Source: Chengkuizengella axinellae (GTDB lineage: Bacteria > Bacillota > Bacilli > Paenibacillales > KCTC-33759). From it: a stretch of 64,000 nucleotides of DNA. The DNA lies in the NCBI RefSeq assembly GCF_030730905.1, contig NZ_JAVAMP010000010.1:1-64000 (forward strand). The letters are read 5' to 3'. Under the pieces are notes generated by a model. It was given only the letters and a program-made list of their open reading frames with translations, made no database searches and was not told where the DNA came from. A program made the translations under genes and the position numbers. Position 1 is the first letter of the stretch. Each line of letters begins with the position of its first letter. Shown here piece after piece: positions 33,972-43,324 of this stretch.

Positions 33972-35663
33972 ATGCAAAGAAAAAGAACAGTGGTTGAAAG
34001 CAGTAAAACTAATATTGTATCACTGAATATGAATGCCACATTCTTTTACGAAAAGGCTGTCCATTTTTTGGACCGTTATCAATATACAAAGGCACTAAAA
34101 TATTTTCGAAGAGCGATGGAGTTAGAACCAGAAAATCCAGTTAATCATTGTAATATGGCCGGTGTATATTCAGAATTAGGCAATTATACCGAATCGAACA
34201 AAATTTTAAAAAAGGTACTCGATGAAGTGGATCCTTCTATGACTGAGTGTTATTTTTACATGGCTAATAATTATATGAACTTGGATTTGTTTGAATCAGC
34301 AGAAGAGGCGTTAATTTCTTATCTAGAAAAGGATGTTGAAGGGAATTTTTTAGAAGAGTGTGATGAAATGATCGAGCTTCTAAGTATTGAACTTCAAAGA
34401 GATATTCCAATCAAAAAATTAAAATCTAAAGAGAAGTTTTTTGATCATGATCGTGCAAGGCATTTATTAGAAGAGGGAAAGTGCACGGAAGCTATTCAGC
34501 TTTTGGAAAAAATCCTTAGAAAATATCCGGATTTTATTGCAGCTCGTAATAATCTTGCACTTGCTTATTATTATATAGGTGACTATGAAAAAACCTCCAA
34601 ACATATTGATGAAGTCTTAAAAGAGGATCCTGGAAATTTACACGCGTTATGTAATCTAGCCATATACTATAGACAGACTCAAAACGAGTCGGAATTATCA
34701 TCTCTATTAAAATTATTGAGTAAAACTTATCCTTATCTTCCAGATCAGCTTTATAAACTAGCAATGACTTTAGGGTTATTGGGGAACCATGAAATGGCAT
34801 ACCATCATTTTTTAAGATTGATCAAATCAGGAGACGAGGTATTAGAACCTTCATTGTTTCATTACGCAGCTGTTGCTGCTTTTAATACACATAGATATGA
34901 TAAGGCACTTCGTTTATGGAAACAAGCTCGGAGTTTAAATGAAGATGATATTGTGCCGATTTTCTTTATAAATGAACTAGATGATATACTTGAGGATTCA
35001 AACGTGAAACTGAGTTATCATTACTTTTTACCTTATGAAGAACATTTTCAAATGCTTGGCAAGTGGAAAGAAAATGTGATATACGAGTGGGAAACGAATC
35101 ATTTAGTTCGAGTCTCATTAAAATGGGCGTTGCTTAATGGTAGTTTGACAAATAAACTTCAGGTGTTAGAAATTGTAAGTTTTATTCAGAACAAAGAAGT
35201 GGAAAATATATTGAGAAATTTTCTTCTTAAACCCAATGAAAGAGATAAATTAAAACATATCGCTGTTTTTCTGTTACGTGTGATGAAAGCTGATGAACCA
35301 TATCAAGTAAGCTCAGATGGGAAAACGATGTCTTCTGTTGATATGCTGCCATTATCTAAACATCTCCCAAATTGGGATGATAAGTGGCATGACATTATTA
35401 ATGAGACTTTAAATCAGATGGAAGATCGATTTGACGTTCAACAAAAATTTGAAATGTACACACTTTGGGTTAATTTTGTAACTGAGAAATACCCAAACGT
35501 TCCGAAAATAAAAAAAGTAAATGGCTGGTCTGCAGCACTTGAGTATCTTATAGCTAAAATATACAGTATTGAGATTACCTATCGAGAGGTTTCTGAGAAA
35601 TATAATGTATCTGTATCTACGATTAGAAAGAATGTTGAAATAATAAAAAAATCAGTTTTGTAA
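33972..35663 (+). CDS. tetratricopeptide repeat protein with C-terminal helix-turn-helix
   Basis: About 563 residues from ATG 33972, with GGAGGTG ten bases upstream; an in-frame ATG at 33939 has none. Repeated helix pairs of TPR type are seen at the start (YEKAVHFLDRYQYTKALKYF, NPVNHCNMAGVYSELGNYTE) and again in the middle (AIQLLEKILRKYPDFIAARNN, DYEKTSKHIDEVLKEDPGNL). The last 35 residues (ITYREVSEKYNVSVSTIRKN) look like a helix-turn-helix. It lies just before trxB, a placement I recall from Paenibacillus genomes. The role is unknown; protein interaction and DNA binding are inferred. Confidence 0.75.
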   Translation: MQRKRTVVESSKTNIVSLNMNATFFYEKAVHFLDRYQYTKALKYFRRAMELEPENPVNHCNMAGVYSELGNYTESNKILKKVLDEVDPSMTECYFYMANNYMNLDLFESAEEALISYLEKDVEGNFLEECDEMIELLSIELQRDIPIKKLKSKEKFFDHDRARHLLEEGKCTEAIQLLEKILRKYPDFIAARNNLALAYYYIGDYEKTSKHIDEVLKEDPGNLHALCNLAIYYRQTQNESELSSLLKLLSKTYPYLPDQLYKLAMTLGLLGNHEMAYHHFLRLIKSGDEVLEPSLFHYAAVAAFNTHRYDKALRLWKQARSLNEDDIVPIFFINELDDILEDSNVKLSYHYFLPYEEHFQMLGKWKENVIYEWETNHLVRVSLKWALLNGSLTNKLQVLEIVSFIQNKEVENILRNFLLKPNERDKLKHIAVFLLRVMKADEPYQVSSDGKTMSSVDMLPLSKHLPNWDDKWHDIINETLNQMEDRFDVQQKFEMYTLWVNFVTEKYPNVPKIKKVNGWSAALEYLIAKIYSIEITYREVSEKYNVSVSTIRKNVEIIKKSVL

Positions 35664-35759
35664 TATAAATTACTTTCTTTTTTTATTATTTGGTTTATAA
35701 TGATTATTAAATAATAATTATTATAAACAAACCAATTGTTTATATGAGGAGGAATTGTA

Positions 35760-36713
35760 ATGCATAAAGCAGTCGTAATAGGAACAGGACCATCAGGATT
35801 AACTGCGGCTATTTATTTGGCTCGTGCAAATCTAGAACCATTAGTCATAGAAGGACCTCAGCCTGGAGGCCAATTGACGATCACTACTGATGTAGAAAAT
35901 TTCCCTGGATTTCCTGATGGGATTATGGGTCCAGAATTAATGGATAATATGCGCAAGCAAGCTGAAAGATTTGGTGCGAAATTTATGACAGGGTGGGTTA
36001 ATAAAATAGATCATACTAACCGACCTTTTAAATTATCCTTGGAAGGTTCTGAGGAAATTGAAGCTGAATCCGTTATTATTTCTACTGGGGCGTCAGCTAA
36101 ATTGTTAGGTATTCCAGGTGAAACGGAAAATATGGGACGTGGAGTTAGTGCTTGTGCAACATGTGATGGGTTTTTCTTTAGAGGTAAAAAGGTCATTGTC
36201 ATTGGTGGGGGCGACTCTGCAATGGAGGAAGCAAATTTCTTAACTAAGTTTGCAACCGATGTGAAGATTGTTCATCGTAGAAATGAACTTCGAGCTTCTA
36301 AAATTATGCAGGATTATGCTCGCAAGAATGAAAAAGTTAGTTGGGGATTAGACAAAACACCGATAGAAGTGGTAGCAGGTGAACATGGGGTAACTGGTTT
36401 AAAAGTTAAGGATAATGAATCTGGACAAGAGGAAATTATTGAAACGGATGGAATTTTTGTAGCCATTGGTCATCGCCCAAATACGGATTTCTTAAATGGG
36501 ATTTTAGAAACAGATGATGTGGGTTACATTCAAGTAAAACCTGGTACAACTCAAACGAATGTAGAAGGTATTTTTGCATGTGGGGATGTACAAGATAAAA
36601 TTTATCGCCAAGCTATTACAGCTGCAGGATCAGGTTGTATGGCAGCTTTAGATGCTGAGAAGTTTTTAGAAGGAAATGTAGTACACGACTGGAGTCAATC
36701 GATCGGAAGTTAA
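35760..36713 (+). CDS. trxB: thioredoxin reductase
   Basis: 317 residues, low-molecular-weight type. FAD motif VIGTGPSGLTA at residues 6-16, redox pair Cys132-Ala-Thr-Cys135, NADPH motif [12 protein letters not shown], and the FAD-closing IFACGDVQD near residue 275. It reduces thioredoxin with NADPH. RBS GAGGAGG. A terminator follows. The position after the TPR gene and before glcK is standard for this lineage. Confidence 0.95.
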   Translation: MHKAVVIGTGPSGLTAAIYLARANLEPLVIEGPQPGGQLTITTDVENFPGFPDGIMGPELMDNMRKQAERFGAKFMTGWVNKIDHTNRPFKLSLEGSEEIEAESVIISTGASAKLLGIPGETENMGRGVSACATCDGFFFRGKKVIVIGGGDSAMEEANFLTKFATDVKIVHRRNELRASKIMQDYARKNEKVSWGLDKTPIEVVAGEHGVTGLKVKDNESGQEEIIETDGIFVAIGHRPNTDFLNGILETDDVGYIQVKPGTTQTNVEGIFACGDVQDKIYRQAITAAGSGCMAALDAEKFLEGNVVHDWSQSIGS

Positions 36714-36748
36714 AAATGATTTAAATGGAAGTAATTTTAAAACAAGAA

Positions 36749-36775
36749 CTCGCCTTTAGGCGGGTTTCTTTTTGC
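36749..36775 (+). terminator. intrinsic terminator after trxB
   Basis: CTCGCCT-TT-AGGCGGG followed by TTTCTTTTT. The rest of 36776-36882 holds no gene that I can see. Confidence 0.85.
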
Positions 36776-36882
36776 TTTGGCAAAAAGATTGAACATTGTC
36801 GGAAAAAAGAGGATTTTGACATTAGATTTGTATGAACTTCATGGTAATATAGACCATAGTGCTTTTTGCTGCAGATGGTGTC

Positions 36883-36911
36883 TTGACCTAGTTTAATGCA
36901 TAGCTTATAGT
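36883..36911 (+). promoter_or_regulatory. candidate sigma-A promoter of glcK-rapZ-yvcK-whiA
   Basis: TTGACC (36883-36888), 17 bases, TATAGT (36906-36911). A GGAGG follows at once but leads only to a 3-codon frame (TTG TTT GAA TAA). The operon's first start codon is 115 bases on, giving a moderately long leader with no recognised structure. Confidence 0.6.
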
Positions 36912-37025
36912 TGGAGGTAAAAGATTGTTTGAATAAACCGTAAAAAACGCTGAAAATGGAACTTTTTTAAATATAGAATCAAGTGAAAATTGAATTCAAT
37001 AAAATTAAAATTCGAGGTGTAAAGA

Positions 37026-37982
37026 ATGTCAGAGCAAATTTATATAGGTGTAGATTTAGGAGGAACAACTGTCAAAGTAGGAATTTGTGACAAGGATGGC
37101 AAGCTAGTTCAAACTTATGAGGGTCCTACGGAATCTGAGGGCGGTTACGAACTAGTTACAGATAATATCAATACCTATGTAAAAAAAATTGTTGAGTCCT
37201 CCACATACAGTTGGGACAATGTTGCTGGTATTGGAGCTGGGATCGCAGGATTTGTAGATAAAAATGGATTTGTAAAAAAAGCAGCTAATTTAGGTTGGGA
37301 AAATGTCCATGTAAAAAATGTTTTAGAAGAGAAAATAGGAAAACCAGTGATTGTAAATAATGATGCAAATGTTGCTGCATTAGGAGAAGCATGGAGTGGT
37401 GCTGGTGCTGGTGCTGGTGTGTCAGACGTTGTTTGTTATACATTAGGGACTGGTGTTGGCGGCGGAATTATTATAGAAAATAAAATACATCAAGGATTTA
37501 ATGGAATGGCAGGGGAAATCGGACATATGTCGGTTGTGCCTGATTTAGAGGCTATTCAATGTGGTTGCGGACAAAAAGGTTGCCTTGAGACGGTATCCTC
37601 TGCAACAGGAATCATACGGATGGCTAAAGATGCAGTGGAAAGAGGAGATCGAACTTCATTGTCTTTGCTTGAGACGATTACAGCGAAAGATGTATTTGAT
37701 GCTGCAAGAGTGAATGATGAAGTTGCTATTCGAATTGTAAAAAGAGCTGCATATTATTTAGGAAGGTCGATGTCTGCGCTTGCGGTTGTTTTAAACCCTC
37801 AACGATTTATTGTAGGCGGTGGGGTGTCTAAAGCCGGGGATATTTTATTTGATCAAGTGCGAGAAAACTTTAAGACATTTACACCGGGTGCATTGCAAGA
37901 AGGTGTAGATATTGTTCCTGCAAAACTTGGGAATGATGCAGGTATCGTCGGTGCTGCAGGTTTGAACTTATTTAAAATTTAG
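37026..37982 (+). CDS. glcK: ROK-family glucokinase
   Basis: 318 residues. ATP phosphate loop GVDLGGTT (residues 8-15), catalytic Asp in NNDAN (111-115), the ROK zinc motif with Cys179, Cys181 and Cys186 (CGCGQKGC), and C-terminal GGGVSKAGD. It phosphorylates glucose, or possibly other hexoses, for glycolysis. RBS GAGGTG. The next gene, rapZ, is 22 bases away, so it heads this operon. The glycolytic genes gapA to eno follow 8 kb further on. Confidence 0.88.
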   Translation: MSEQIYIGVDLGGTTVKVGICDKDGKLVQTYEGPTESEGGYELVTDNINTYVKKIVESSTYSWDNVAGIGAGIAGFVDKNGFVKKAANLGWENVHVKNVLEEKIGKPVIVNNDANVAALGEAWSGAGAGAGVSDVVCYTLGTGVGGGIIIENKIHQGFNGMAGEIGHMSVVPDLEAIQCGCGQKGCLETVSSATGIIRMAKDAVERGDRTSLSLLETITAKDVFDAARVNDEVAIRIVKRAAYYLGRSMSALAVVLNPQRFIVGGGVSKAGDILFDQVRENFKTFTPGALQEGVDIVPAKLGNDAGIVGAAGLNLFKI

Positions 37983-38004
37983 CTTCTCTAAAGGGGGAGG
38001 AAAG

Positions 38005-38889
38005 ATGGAGAGCTCTACTCATATAGCTAAATTAGTGATTATTACGGGGATGTCAGGTGCAGGTAAGACGGTAGCTGTTCAATGTTTAGAGGATTTAGGT
38101 TTTTTCTGTGTTGATAATTTACCTCCTGTATTAATTCCTAAGTTTGCTGAACTGATCGAACAATCAAATGGTAGAATTGGAAAAGTTGCCTTAGTTATTG
38201 ATTTAAGAGGAAGAGAGTTTTTTGAAGCTTTATCTGATTCTCTTAAATATATCAAAAATAATTATACAATAAAATGTGAAATTCTATTCTTAGATGCAAC
38301 AGATACTGTACTTGTACAAAGATACAAAGAGAGCAGAAGACGTCATCCTTTAGCACCTGAGGGGTTACCCCTAGATGGAATACAAATGGAACGTAAATTG
38401 CTTGAAGAATTAAAAGGTTCATCTACCTTGGTTATCGATACGAGCCATTTAAAATTAGCCGAGTTAAAAAAGAAGATTTCATCTAGTTTTACAGAAAATA
38501 AACAGGATGGAATTCATATTAATGTGATGTCCTTTGGTTATAAGTACGGTACACCTATTGATGCTGATTTAATTTTTGATGTACGTTTTTTGCCTAACCC
38601 ACATTACATTGAGAATCTTAGACCAAAAACAGGGAAAGATACAGATGTTTATAACTATGTCATGAAGTGGAATGAAACACAAACCTTTTTAACAAAATTA
38701 CTAGATTTATTGCAATTCTTGATTCCTCAATATATCAAAGAAGGTAAAAGTCAAATTGTAATCGGCATTGGATGTACTGGAGGAAAGCATCGATCCGTTG
38801 CTATAGCAGAATACTTAGGGAAAATGATAAGCAATAGCGAATCTGAACGTATTAGAGTAAGTCATCGTGACTCACATCGAGATCATTAG
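38005..38889 (+). CDS. rapZ: RapZ/YvcJ nucleotide-binding protein
   Basis: 294 residues with the P-loop GMSGAGKT (residues 15-22) and C-terminal motifs [21 protein letters not shown] and [17 protein letters not shown] typical of the RapZ/YvcJ family. In E. coli RapZ steers RNase E on the GlmZ small RNA; in Bacillus YvcJ binds nucleotides and is part of the yvcJ-yvcK-whiA group. RBS GGGGGAGG. It follows glcK by 22 bases and precedes yvcK by 12. Confidence 0.93.
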   Translation: MESSTHIAKLVIITGMSGAGKTVAVQCLEDLGFFCVDNLPPVLIPKFAELIEQSNGRIGKVALVIDLRGREFFEALSDSLKYIKNNYTIKCEILFLDATDTVLVQRYKESRRRHPLAPEGLPLDGIQMERKLLEELKGSSTLVIDTSHLKLAELKKKISSSFTENKQDGIHINVMSFGYKYGTPIDADLIFDVRFLPNPHYIENLRPKTGKDTDVYNYVMKWNETQTFLTKLLDLLQFLIPQYIKEGKSQIVIGIGCTGGKHRSVAIAEYLGKMISNSESERIRVSHRDSHRDH

Positions 38890-38901
38890 GGGGAGCGCAT
38901 A

Positions 38902-39876
38902 ATGGATAACATACAGCTTCCTAAAATTGTTGTCATAGGTGGCGGCACAGGTCTTTCTGTTATGCTGCGGGGTTTGAAAAAAAAGCCGCTCGATATTACA
39001 GCGATTGTAACCGTAGCGGATGATGGAGGCAGTTCAGGAATTCTTAGATCTGAAATGCAAATTCCTCCTCCAGGGGATATACGTAATGTAATTACTGCAT
39101 TAGCTGATGCAGAACCTATTTTATCTCAAGTATTATCTCACCGATTTACAACTGGTACTGGATTAGCTGGACATAGCATGGGGAATTTAATCCTTGCTGC
39201 CATGAAGGATATTACAGGCGATTTTGTGACAGGGATTAAAGAGTTGAGTAGAGTTTTAGCCGTTAGAGGCAGAGTTCTGCCTGCGTCAGGTCAGGCCATA
39301 GTTTTGAAAGCAGAAATGGAAGATGGGTCTATTGTCACAGGAGAATCTCAAATCCCTAAAGTTGGAAAGAAGATCAACCGAGTTTTTATAGACAAAAGTG
39401 AAGTTACTCCTTTACAAGAAGCAATTGAAGCGATTAAGGAAGCAGATGCTATTTTGATCGGACCAGGTAGCCTATATACAAGTATCATTCCTAATCTTTT
39501 AGTTCCACAAATTTCGGATACTATCATTCAATCCACTGCGATCAAGATCTATGTCAGTAATGTGATGACACAACCAGGCGAAACGGATAACTATAGTGTG
39601 AATGATCATTTGCAATCCATTTACCGGCATGTAGGAACTCATATTTTTGATTATGTCATTGTAAATAATGAAGATATTCCACCACATGTTCAACAAAAAT
39701 ATGCTGAAAAAGGTGCTGTGCCAGTAAAGTTAGATTTAGAAGAGATAGTGAAAAACGGTTTTGAAGTGATTTCTGATCAACTTGTTTTATATCGAACCTA
39801 TTTAAGGCATGATGCTGAAAAATTAAGCATGCATATTTTCCATTTAGTTGAACGTTGGATGTCTAGGAAGAGGTGA
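38902..39876 (+). CDS. yvcK: YvcK/CofD-like gluconeogenesis factor
   Basis: 324 residues. It has the [14 protein letters not shown] motif at the N-terminus, [14 protein letters not shown] near residue 35 and a GPGSLYTSI segment near residue 190, all typical of the YvcK/CofD family that binds UDP-sugars. In Bacillus YvcK is needed for growth on gluconeogenic carbon and for normal cell shape. RBS TAGGGGGAG. Its stop overlaps the whiA ribosome binding site. Confidence 0.93.
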   Translation: MDNIQLPKIVVIGGGTGLSVMLRGLKKKPLDITAIVTVADDGGSSGILRSEMQIPPPGDIRNVITALADAEPILSQVLSHRFTTGTGLAGHSMGNLILAAMKDITGDFVTGIKELSRVLAVRGRVLPASGQAIVLKAEMEDGSIVTGESQIPKVGKKINRVFIDKSEVTPLQEAIEAIKEADAILIGPGSLYTSIIPNLLVPQISDTIIQSTAIKIYVSNVMTQPGETDNYSVNDHLQSIYRHVGTHIFDYVIVNNEDIPPHVQQKYAEKGAVPVKLDLEEIVKNGFEVISDQLVLYRTYLRHDAEKLSMHIFHLVERWMSRKR

Positions 39877-39881
39877 TTCGT

Positions 39882-40811
39882 TTGTCCTTTGCGGCACAAA
39901 CGAAAAAAGAACTAACCATGATTGAAGTGGATCGCAATTGTGCAATGGCTGAGCTTTCCGCTTTAATACGTATGAATGGGACAATTAAAATAACCAATCA
40001 AAGAGTAGTGTTGGATATTTTAACAGAGAATGCTGCAATCGCTCGAAGAATGTATTCTTTAATTAAAAAGCAGTTTAACATTCATACTGAAATTTTAGTT
40101 CAAAAGAAAATGCGATTAAAGAAAAATAATGTTTATATTGTTCGTATACCTGATCAAGTTCAATTGCTATTGTCAAAGCTTAGCATAGTTTCAGAGGGTT
40201 TTATTTTTAAAACCAATATTGATGAACAAATCATTCAAGACACGTGCTGTAAAAGATCATACTTAAGAGGTGCTTTTCTTGCGGGTGGATCGGTAAACAA
40301 CCCTGAAGGCTCATCCTACCATCTTGAGATTGCATCCATGTATGAGGATCACTGTAATGCGTTATGTGATTTAGCCAATGAGTTTGAATTGAATGCAAGA
40401 TGCATTGAGAGGAAAAAGGGTTTTATTTTTTACATTAAAGAAGGCGAGAAAATTATCCACTTTTTAAATATCATAGGTGCACATCAAGCTTTACTTAAGT
40501 TTGAAGATGTTCGGATTATGAGAGATATGCGTAACTCTGTAAATAGATTGGTGAACTGTGAGACAGCAAATTTAAATAAGACCATCGGCGCTGCCATGAG
40601 ACAAATTGATAACATTAAGTTGATTCAGGAAACGATGGGATTGGATCATTTGCCTGAGAAATTAAAAGAAGTTGCGGAATTAAGATTACAGCACCCAGAT
40701 TTAAATCTAACAGAATTAGGAGAACTACTGAGGGATAAGGTTAGTAAATCAGGTGTTAATCATCGCTTAAGAAAAATAGACAAGATAGCAGATCAGATTA
40801 GACATTCATAA
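39882..40811 (+). CDS. whiA: WhiA sporulation/cell-division DNA-binding protein
   Basis: About 309 residues from TTG 39882 ([12 protein letters not shown]), the start that matches WhiA of Bacillus (MSFASETKKELT), with AGAGGTG upstream; an in-frame GTG at 39873 lies in that site. The N-terminal half is a LAGLIDADG-endonuclease-like fold ([24 protein letters not shown]) and the C-terminal part is a helix-turn-helix ([21 protein letters not shown]). It is known to affect cell division and, in streptomycetes, sporulation. It is the last gene of the operon. Confidence 0.93.
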   Translation: MSFAAQTKKELTMIEVDRNCAMAELSALIRMNGTIKITNQRVVLDILTENAAIARRMYSLIKKQFNIHTEILVQKKMRLKKNNVYIVRIPDQVQLLLSKLSIVSEGFIFKTNIDEQIIQDTCCKRSYLRGAFLAGGSVNNPEGSSYHLEIASMYEDHCNALCDLANEFELNARCIERKKGFIFYIKEGEKIIHFLNIIGAHQALLKFEDVRIMRDMRNSVNRLVNCETANLNKTIGAAMRQIDNIKLIQETMGLDHLPEKLKEVAELRLQHPDLNLTELGELLRDKVSKSGVNHRLRKIDKIADQIRHS

Positions 40812-40889
40812 TGCAGTTTTCAAGAGTTTCATCAATTGAAATAGAACAGAACTTTTTGAACATGCACTTATAGAATTAAAATCTTAATA

Positions 40890-40899
40890 GTGGTATAAT
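40890..40899 (+). promoter_or_regulatory. extended -10 promoter of the HPr-family gene
   Basis: GTGGTATAAT at 40890-40899, an extended -10 (TGG TATAAT). No good -35 was found. It is 39 bases ahead of the HPr-family start codon. Confidence 0.55.
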
Positions 40900-40938
40900 A
40901 TATTTTATAGAAGTTGTATATAGGGGGGTAAAGTAGTT

Positions 40939-41208
40939 ATGGTAAATCACCCGGTCGTTGTAAAATTAAAAACAGGATTACATGCAAGACCAGCTGCTTT
41001 GTTTGTACAGGAAGCTAATAAGTTTTCTTCAGAAATCTTTGTTGAAAAAGATGATAAAAAAGTAAATGCAAAAAGTATTATGGGAATTATGAGTTTAGCC
41101 ATTAGTTCAGGTACGGAAATTAATATTAGTGCTGGAGGTTCTGACGCAGAACAAGCTGTAAACGCTCTAGTTGACTTATGCAGCAAAGAAGAATTAGACA
41201 CTCAGTGA
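40939..41208 (+). CDS. HPr-family phosphocarrier protein in the crh position
   Basis: 89 residues. It has the catalytic His15 in TGLHARPA and regulatory Ser46 in NAKSIMGIMSLA, the sites for PTS phosphotransfer and for HPrK/P phosphorylation. The place after whiA is where B. subtilis carries crh, whose protein has Gln15 and no PTS function. Here His15 is kept, so this is a full HPr or a Crh ancestor, not Crh by activity. No ptsI gene is adjacent. The RBS is AGGGGGG. It is encoded on a separate transcript, with terminators downstream. Confidence 0.85.
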   Translation: MVNHPVVVKLKTGLHARPAALFVQEANKFSSEIFVEKDDKKVNAKSIMGIMSLAISSGTEINISAGGSDAEQAVNALVDLCSKEELDTQ

Positions 41209-41230
41209 AATAATGAAATAATGAAATAAT
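41206..41230 (+). repeat. 8-base tandem repeat at the HPr gene end
   Basis: Three copies of TGAAATAA in a row, the first supplying the HPr stop codon. It is short and could be slippage. Confidence 0.7.
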
Positions 41231-41240
41231 AAAAAGGTAA

Positions 41241-41287
41241 AATCCAGTATTCAACTTCTCATTAGGGAGTTTATATGCTGGTTTTTT
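41241..41287 (+). terminator. weak hairpin terminator after the HPr gene
   Basis: AATCCAG...CTGGTT with a long loop followed by seven T. Confidence 0.5.
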
Positions 41288-41368
41288 TACAATATTAAAC
41301 TCCTAATCTATGATCCCATATTAGATGAAGGACTTGACGACATCTTTAAGGGCAATAAAATCAAAAAG

Positions 41369-41398
41369 AAGTCACCACTAGGTGATTTCTTTTTTTAT
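41369..41398 (+). terminator. intrinsic terminator
   Basis: AAGAAGTCACC-ACTA-GGTGATTTCTTTTTTT, an 8-9 bp stem with a strong T run, placed shortly before the SIMPL genes. Confidence 0.85.
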
Positions 41399-41473
41399 GT
41401 ATAAACTGCAACCTTTACTTATTACCTATCGTCTATGAGTTTGAAAATAAAATACAGAGGAGAAAATGTTACG

Positions 41474-42223
41474 ATGAATATGACAATGAAACGGATAACA
41501 GCTTTATTACTGGTTTCGTTAGTTGCACTCACTTATTTTGTGTTATTACAAACTAAAGATGTAAATGGTAGAGTGCAAGCAGAAGATATTAAAGAGAAGC
41601 TTAATACGATTACGGTTTTAGGTGAAGGAGAAATAACAGTAAATCCTGACGTTGCATTTGTGACTATAGCAGTAGAAACAAAAGGAGATACAGCAAGTGA
41701 AGCGCAAGAAGAAAATGCTAAAATCATTAAACAAGTGGAGTCAGTCATATTGGATACTTATAAACTAAAAGACGAAGATATACAAACAACAAGTTTTAAT
41801 GTTTATCCTAGGTATCAGTATACTGAAAAAGATGCTCCTAAATTACTAGGTTATGAAAGCAAGCATTCTTTACAGATTACTTATCGAAACATAGATCAAA
41901 TTGGAGAATTAGTTGATGATTTAACGAAAGCAGGTGTGAATCGAGTGGATCATATCAGCTTCAATACGGAAATAGCAGATGAATATGAATTAGCTGCAAT
42001 TGAAAACGCGATGGCAAATGCAGAAGAGAAAGCAGGTGTGATTGCAAAATCTGAAAATAAAACGATTAAAGGAATCATCCATGTTGTACAAGGAAATCCT
42101 ACATTCGATAGTCCGATCAACTTTGCATCTCAAGAATTATCATATGATGCTTATAATAATACTTCAATAGCAAGTGGACAGATAAAAATTACAGCGAATG
42201 TAAGTGTTCAATATGAATACTGA
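41474..42223 (+). CDS. SIMPL (DUF541) domain protein, exported, copy 1
   Basis: About 250 residues from ATG 41474, with AGAGGAGA ten bases upstream; ATG 41435 lies before that site. Residues 5-30 form a signal peptide or anchor (ITALLLVSLVALTYFVLL). The rest is the SIMPL/DUF541 domain: ITVLGEGEITVNPDVAFVTI, then the Gln-rich middle, the Tyr-rich YPRYQY segment and a C-terminal VSVQYEY. Homologues are secreted or periplasmic proteins of mostly unknown role, one linked to IL-1 receptor-associated kinase binding. A close paralogue follows. Confidence 0.82.
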   Translation: MNMTMKRITALLLVSLVALTYFVLLQTKDVNGRVQAEDIKEKLNTITVLGEGEITVNPDVAFVTIAVETKGDTASEAQEENAKIIKQVESVILDTYKLKDEDIQTTSFNVYPRYQYTEKDAPKLLGYESKHSLQITYRNIDQIGELVDDLTKAGVNRVDHISFNTEIADEYELAAIENAMANAEEKAGVIAKSENKTIKGIIHVVQGNPTFDSPINFASQELSYDAYNNTSIASGQIKITANVSVQYEY

Positions 42224-42287
42224 TATACTCACAAAAGTGAGCAAAGCATAGAGGTTTTAAAATAAAAGAAATAAGGAGAGAGTGACA

Positions 42288-43049
42288 ATGCAAATGACAA
42301 GTAAAAAATTATCTATTATTTTATTGACAGTAGTATTAGCAGCTGCAGCTTGGATTGGTTTTTTTCAACCCACTAATGTAAATGGGAATGTAAAGGCTCA
42401 GGAGAATGGGAGTGCAAACAACCAAACGATAACAGTTACAGGTAATGGTGAAATCATGGTGGACCCTGATGTGTCTTATGTTCAAGTAACAGTTGAAACA
42501 AAGGGAGAGACAGCTGAACAATCTCAGAATGAAAACGCAAAAATTATGGCAGACGTTGAGAAAGTGTTGTATGAAACATATAACTTGGATGAGGAAGATG
42601 TGAAAACTGCAAGATATAATGTACAGCCTCAATATCAGTATATACAAGACAAAGAACCAAAATTGTTAGGTTACAAAACAAGCCACAGCTTGCAAATCAC
42701 TTATAGAGACATTGATGAGATTGGTAAGCTGGTAGATGATCTTACAAAAGCAGGTGTTAACCGAGTAGACAATATTCAGTTTGGAACAGAAAAAGCAGAT
42801 GAGTATGAATTAAAAGCAATTGAAAAAGCAATGGCAAATGCAAAAGAAAAAGCAGCAACGATTGCAAAGACTGAAAATAAAACAATTAAAGGTATCGTGC
42901 ATGTAGTTCAAGGCGGAGCTTCATCTATAGACCCACTCTATGGTGCAACTGCTAAAATGTATGCACTTGAATCTGAAGCTGCACCTACTTCCATTTCAAC
43001 AGGACAGATTAGTATTAAAACACAAGTTACAGTTCAATACGAATTTTAA
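42288..43049 (+). CDS. SIMPL (DUF541) domain protein, exported, copy 2
   Basis: About 253 residues from ATG 42288 after AAGGAGAG; the GTG at 42282 is too close to the site. It has the same plan as the preceding protein: an N-terminal hydrophobic segment (LSIILLTVVLAAAAWIGFF), ITVTGNGEIMVDPDVSYVQV, LVDDLTKAGVNRVDNI and C-terminal VTVQYEF. The central blocks are closely similar, so this is a local duplication. Signal regions and the C-terminal third have diverged most. Confidence 0.82.
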   Translation: MQMTSKKLSIILLTVVLAAAAWIGFFQPTNVNGNVKAQENGSANNQTITVTGNGEIMVDPDVSYVQVTVETKGETAEQSQNENAKIMADVEKVLYETYNLDEEDVKTARYNVQPQYQYIQDKEPKLLGYKTSHSLQITYRDIDEIGKLVDDLTKAGVNRVDNIQFGTEKADEYELKAIEKAMANAKEKAATIAKTENKTIKGIVHVVQGGASSIDPLYGATAKMYALESEAAPTSISTGQISIKTQVTVQYEF

Positions 43050-43062
43050 TCGTGGGGTAAAG

Positions 43063-43165
43063 ATGAAAAGAAAATTAGGTACAGTTCTAAGTTTTAGCTT
43101 TAGCTAGTGGAATATTTATGGTCGTAGCAGTGAATGCCAGCTCAATTTATCTCCCGGAAGAATAG
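43063..43165 (+). pseudogene. possible frameshifted small exported peptide gene
   Basis: ATG 43063, with a weak GGGG upstream, reads 14 codons (MKRKLGTVLSFSFS) to TAG. A reading-frame change near 43095 would continue as LASGIFMVVAVNASSIYLPEE to TAG 43163-43165. The joined product would look like a signal peptide plus short mature tail. A nearby repeat (TTTTAGCTTTAGC) could have caused the shift. Only suggestive. Confidence 0.3.
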
Positions 43166-43169
43166 AAAA

Positions 43170-43313
43170 AAATAAAGAGGCTGGGACATAAGTTGAAATC
43201 TAGCTGGTTTTTGTACAATAAGCATAATTAAAACCGCATGAAATCAAGGTTTATAAATTTGATTTCATGCGGTTTATTCATTTTCGCTGGGTTTTGTCCC
43301 AGCCTCTTTATTT
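43170..43313. repeat. nested inverted-repeat element (AGAGGCTGGGACA type)
   Basis: Outer arms of 19 bases, AAATAAAGAGGCTGGGACA (43170-43188) and its exact complement (43295-43313). They enclose an inner hairpin with 17-base perfect arms (43231-43247 and 43259-43275, AAACCGCATGAAATCAA). The sequence is between the SIMPL gene region and the convergent clpP and can act as a terminator in both directions. The AGAGGCTGGGACA core recurs, from memory, in intergenic repeats of several Firmicutes. Confidence 0.85.
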
Positions 43314-43324
43314 CATTTAAAGCT

